Assembly (NCBI RefSeq): GCF_028356935.1
Contig: NZ_CP102798.1
Span: forward strand, 496,001-560,000
DNA from: Lysinibacillus sp. OF-1
GTDB lineage: Bacteria; Bacillota; Bacilli; Bacillales_A; Planococcaceae
Direction of reading: 5' to 3'
DNA length: 64,000 nt
In this document: piece by piece, positions 62,303-64,000 of the stretch
Layout: the number at the start of each line of letters is the position of its first letter
How positions within the stretch are numbered: the first letter of the stretch is position 1
Translations under genes and position numbers: made by a program
Notes under the pieces: model-generated
What the model saw: only the letters and a program-made list of their open reading frames with translations
The model's database searches: none
What the model was told of the DNA's origin: nothing

Positions 62303-63797
62303 TTCCAGTTTGTTAGCACGAAATGCCCGTAAGTATCCAAAAAATGAAGCCATTATTTGTCATGGCAGAAGAGTGACCTATCGTGATTTAGATGAACAAG
62401 TAACACGTTTTAGTCATGCTTTGCTAGAGCAAGGAGTAAGTCAGGATGATAAGGTTTTAATCTTTATGCCGAACGTTTTAGAGTTTGTTGTAAGCTATTT
62501 TGCTATTCAGCGTATCGGGGCAATCGTTGTTCCAGTCAATGCGAAATTTACATTGCAGGAAGTAGAGTATGTGGCACAGCATGCCGAAGCGAAGGCGATT
62601 GTTGTTCATGAGGCGATTTTTGCCGCAGTGGAACAGCTAGCTGCTGTACCATTAAAAATTAAAACCGGCCAAGAAAAAGCAGGTTGGCAGCATTACGAAA
62701 CAATGCTTCAAAATGCGAGCACACAAACAATTGATTGCCAGCTACAAGAAGATGACCCTTCGACTATTTTGTATACATCTGGTACGACAGGAAAACCAAA
62801 GGGTGTGTTATTTAGCTACCGTAATATTTTAACAGTGGCACAAATGATTGCTGTTGAAATGGAAGTGAAACCTGAAAGCCGTATATTGCTCATGATGCCA
62901 TTAACTCATTCAGCACCATTGCATTTATTTTTAATGGCGGGCGTATTTGTAGGGTCAACAAGCGTATTAACACCAACCTTTACACCAGACCTTTTTATCG
63001 ATGCCATTGAGCAGGAAAAAACGACGCATTTCTTTGGAGCGCCTGTTGCTTATTTATTAACGGCTCAGATGCCGAAGCTACAAACGGCTGATTTGTCTTC
63101 CATGAAGTGGTGGGTATATGGTGGAGCACCATTATCTCAAAATGAGGTTCGCTTCATTCAACAGGCATTCCGAACAACTAATTTAACCTGTGTTTATGGA
63201 TTAACAGAGGCGGGTCCGAGTGGCTCACTGTTATTTGGCAAGGAGCATGAAACGAAGGCTGGGAGTATTGGCCAACGGGCGCCACTTGGCACAGAGCTTC
63301 GTATTGTCAATGACAATGGAGAAGATGTAAATGTGGGCGAAGTAGGAGAAATTGTCTTATTTGGTGAGGGTAATATGCTTGGCTACTTCAAGGATGAAAT
63401 AGCAACCAAGGCTGCTTACATTGATGGGTGGTTAAAAACAGGAGATCTGGCTCGGATGGATGAGGACGGCTTTATTTGGATTGTGGATCGCAAAAAAGAT
63501 GTCATTATTTCAGGTGGTGTCAATATTTATCCGAAGGAAATTGAAGATTGCCTATTAAGCTTTGAAGGGATATTTGAAGTTGCTGTCATTGGTATACCAC
63601 ATCCGCAATGGGGGGAAACCGTGAAGGCTGTATATGCTACGAAACAAGACATAGATGAGGATGCATTGAAAGCTTATTTAGAGGAACGGCTTGCGAAGTA
63701 TAAACTACCACGTATTTTCGAAAAAGTGGAAGCGCTACCACGCAATGCTTCAGGCAAAATTTTAAAACAATCCTTGAAAGGACAAGAGGTGAGATAG
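62292..63797 (+). CDS. Acyl-CoA synthetase (AMP-binding, class I adenylate-forming)
   Basis: A 501-residue ANL-family enzyme that activates a carboxylic acid to acyl-CoA. It has the P-loop ILYTSGTTGKPKGVLFSY, the A5 motif VYGLTEAGPSG, A7/A8 hinge GWLKTGDLARMDEDGFIWIV then DRKKDVIISGGVNIYPKEIE, and the A10 lysine in NASGKILKQSLKG. The regulator upstream and the acyl-CoA dehydrogenase start downstream indicate fatty or short-chain acid degradation. The chain-length preference cannot be told from sequence. Confidence 0.9.
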   Translation: MMNSSSLLARNARKYPKNEAIICHGRRVTYRDLDEQVTRFSHALLEQGVSQDDKVLIFMPNVLEFVVSYFAIQRIGAIVVPVNAKFTLQEVEYVAQHAEAKAIVVHEAIFAAVEQLAAVPLKIKTGQEKAGWQHYETMLQNASTQTIDCQLQEDDPSTILYTSGTTGKPKGVLFSYRNILTVAQMIAVEMEVKPESRILLMMPLTHSAPLHLFLMAGVFVGSTSVLTPTFTPDLFIDAIEQEKTTHFFGAPVAYLLTAQMPKLQTADLSSMKWWVYGGAPLSQNEVRFIQQAFRTTNLTCVYGLTEAGPSGSLLFGKEHETKAGSIGQRAPLGTELRIVNDNGEDVNVGEVGEIVLFGEGNMLGYFKDEIATKAAYIDGWLKTGDLARMDEDGFIWIVDRKKDVIISGGVNIYPKEIEDCLLSFEGIFEVAVIGIPHPQWGETVKAVYATKQDIDEDALKAYLEERLAKYKLPRIFEKVEALPRNASGKILKQSLKGQEVR

Positions 63798-63798
63798 C

Positions 63799-64000
63799 AT
63801 GAAGGTTTTACAGCAGGAAGAAATGCGTGCAACAAACTTTTTTACAGAGGAAGAAACGCTTCAAAAAGTGTTAGAAATGATGTTAGATAAAGAGTTTTTA
63901 TCTTATGCACACAGAGAACTGACAGATTTCGGTGAGTTATGTGCAGGTGATATTGACGTAAGGGCAAAACATACTGATCGGCAGGGAGAGCCCCGCCTTG
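63799..64000 (+). CDS. Start of an acyl-CoA dehydrogenase-type protein (truncated by window)
   Basis: Only 67 codons are in the window. The N-terminus is helical and acidic (MKVLQQEEMRATNFFTEEE...) and reads like the N-terminal helical domain of a member of the acyl-CoA dehydrogenase superfamily. The FAD-binding parts lie outside. GAGGTGA with a 6-nt spacer precedes the ATG, 1 bp after the synthetase stop codon. The call depends mainly on operon context. Confidence 0.5.
   Translation, partial: MKVLQQEEMRATNFFTEEETLQKVLEMMLDKEFLSYAHRELTDFGELCAGDIDVRAKHTDRQGEPRL

Overview
The window is chromosomal DNA of an AT-rich, endospore-forming Gram-positive bacterium. Several gene blocks match Bacillus order (pdxK-ung-ywdI-ywdK-gerQ-cwlJ; hemQ-lipL-rsfA-ywfO; ywhB-ywhD-pbpG-speB-ywiB-argS). 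Spore genes (gerQ, cwlJ, rsfA family, pbpG), S-box, T-box and preQ1 leaders, and an emphasis on amino-acid rather than sugar catabolism all fit Lysinibacillus or a close relative in the Planococcaceae/Caryophanaceae. That genus call is inference from gene content. I saw no rRNA, tRNA, prophage, transposase or CRISPR array.

Layout. 1-4.0 kb: methionine uptake (metN start, metQ, SAM-I riboswitch), a PPC/DUF296 protein and the divergent methionine-salvage pair mtnE/mtnU. 4.0-10.2 kb: a beta-alanine/GABA-type catabolic island (PucR regulator, GabP-like permease, CoA-acylating semialdehyde dehydrogenase, class III aminotransferase). 10.4-22.2 kb: a large operon with a five-gene Opp/Dpp-type ABC transporter, two xylose-isomerase-like TIM-barrel proteins around a Gfo/Idh/MocA oxidoreductase, a ROK repressor, a Rhizobium-type asparaginase and a BadF-family sugar kinase. 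Two ROK-like operator palindromes precede it. It may import and dismantle a glycosylated amino acid or glycopeptide. 22.6-33.9 kb: chemoreceptor, threonine dehydrogenase, lone trpB under a Trp T-box, queT under a preQ1 riboswitch, a three-gene ABC importer, ilvA and a TerC protein. 34.3-46.8 kb: bacillithiol, vitamin B6, DNA repair, spore coat and germination, heme, lipoate and HD-domain housekeeping genes. 47.1-53.7 kb: a 1735-residue wall-anchored adhesin and a convergent sortase. 53.7-64 kb: tautomerase, ywhD, pbpG, speB, a small membrane ORF with a short YidC paralogue, ywiB-argS, and the start of a MerR-controlled acyl-CoA operon.

Two signals stand out beyond ordinary annotation. First, four copies of a 0.34-0.53 kb non-coding element (A about 31153-31525, B about 33951-34355, C about 44933-45273, D 52408-52939) share short terminal inverted repeats. 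Each lies directly behind the terminator of an upstream + strand gene. In three of the four, the terminator hairpin is present on both sides of the element, as an exact 35-bp direct repeat around copy D. This looks like a MITE-like element that targets intrinsic terminators and leaves long target duplications. Second, a 91-codon membrane ORF (58460-58735) sits just upstream of the short yidC paralogue. A perfect 10-bp hairpin spans its last codons and the yidC ribosome-binding site. This is the architecture of a MifM-type stalling leader peptide that monitors membrane insertion.
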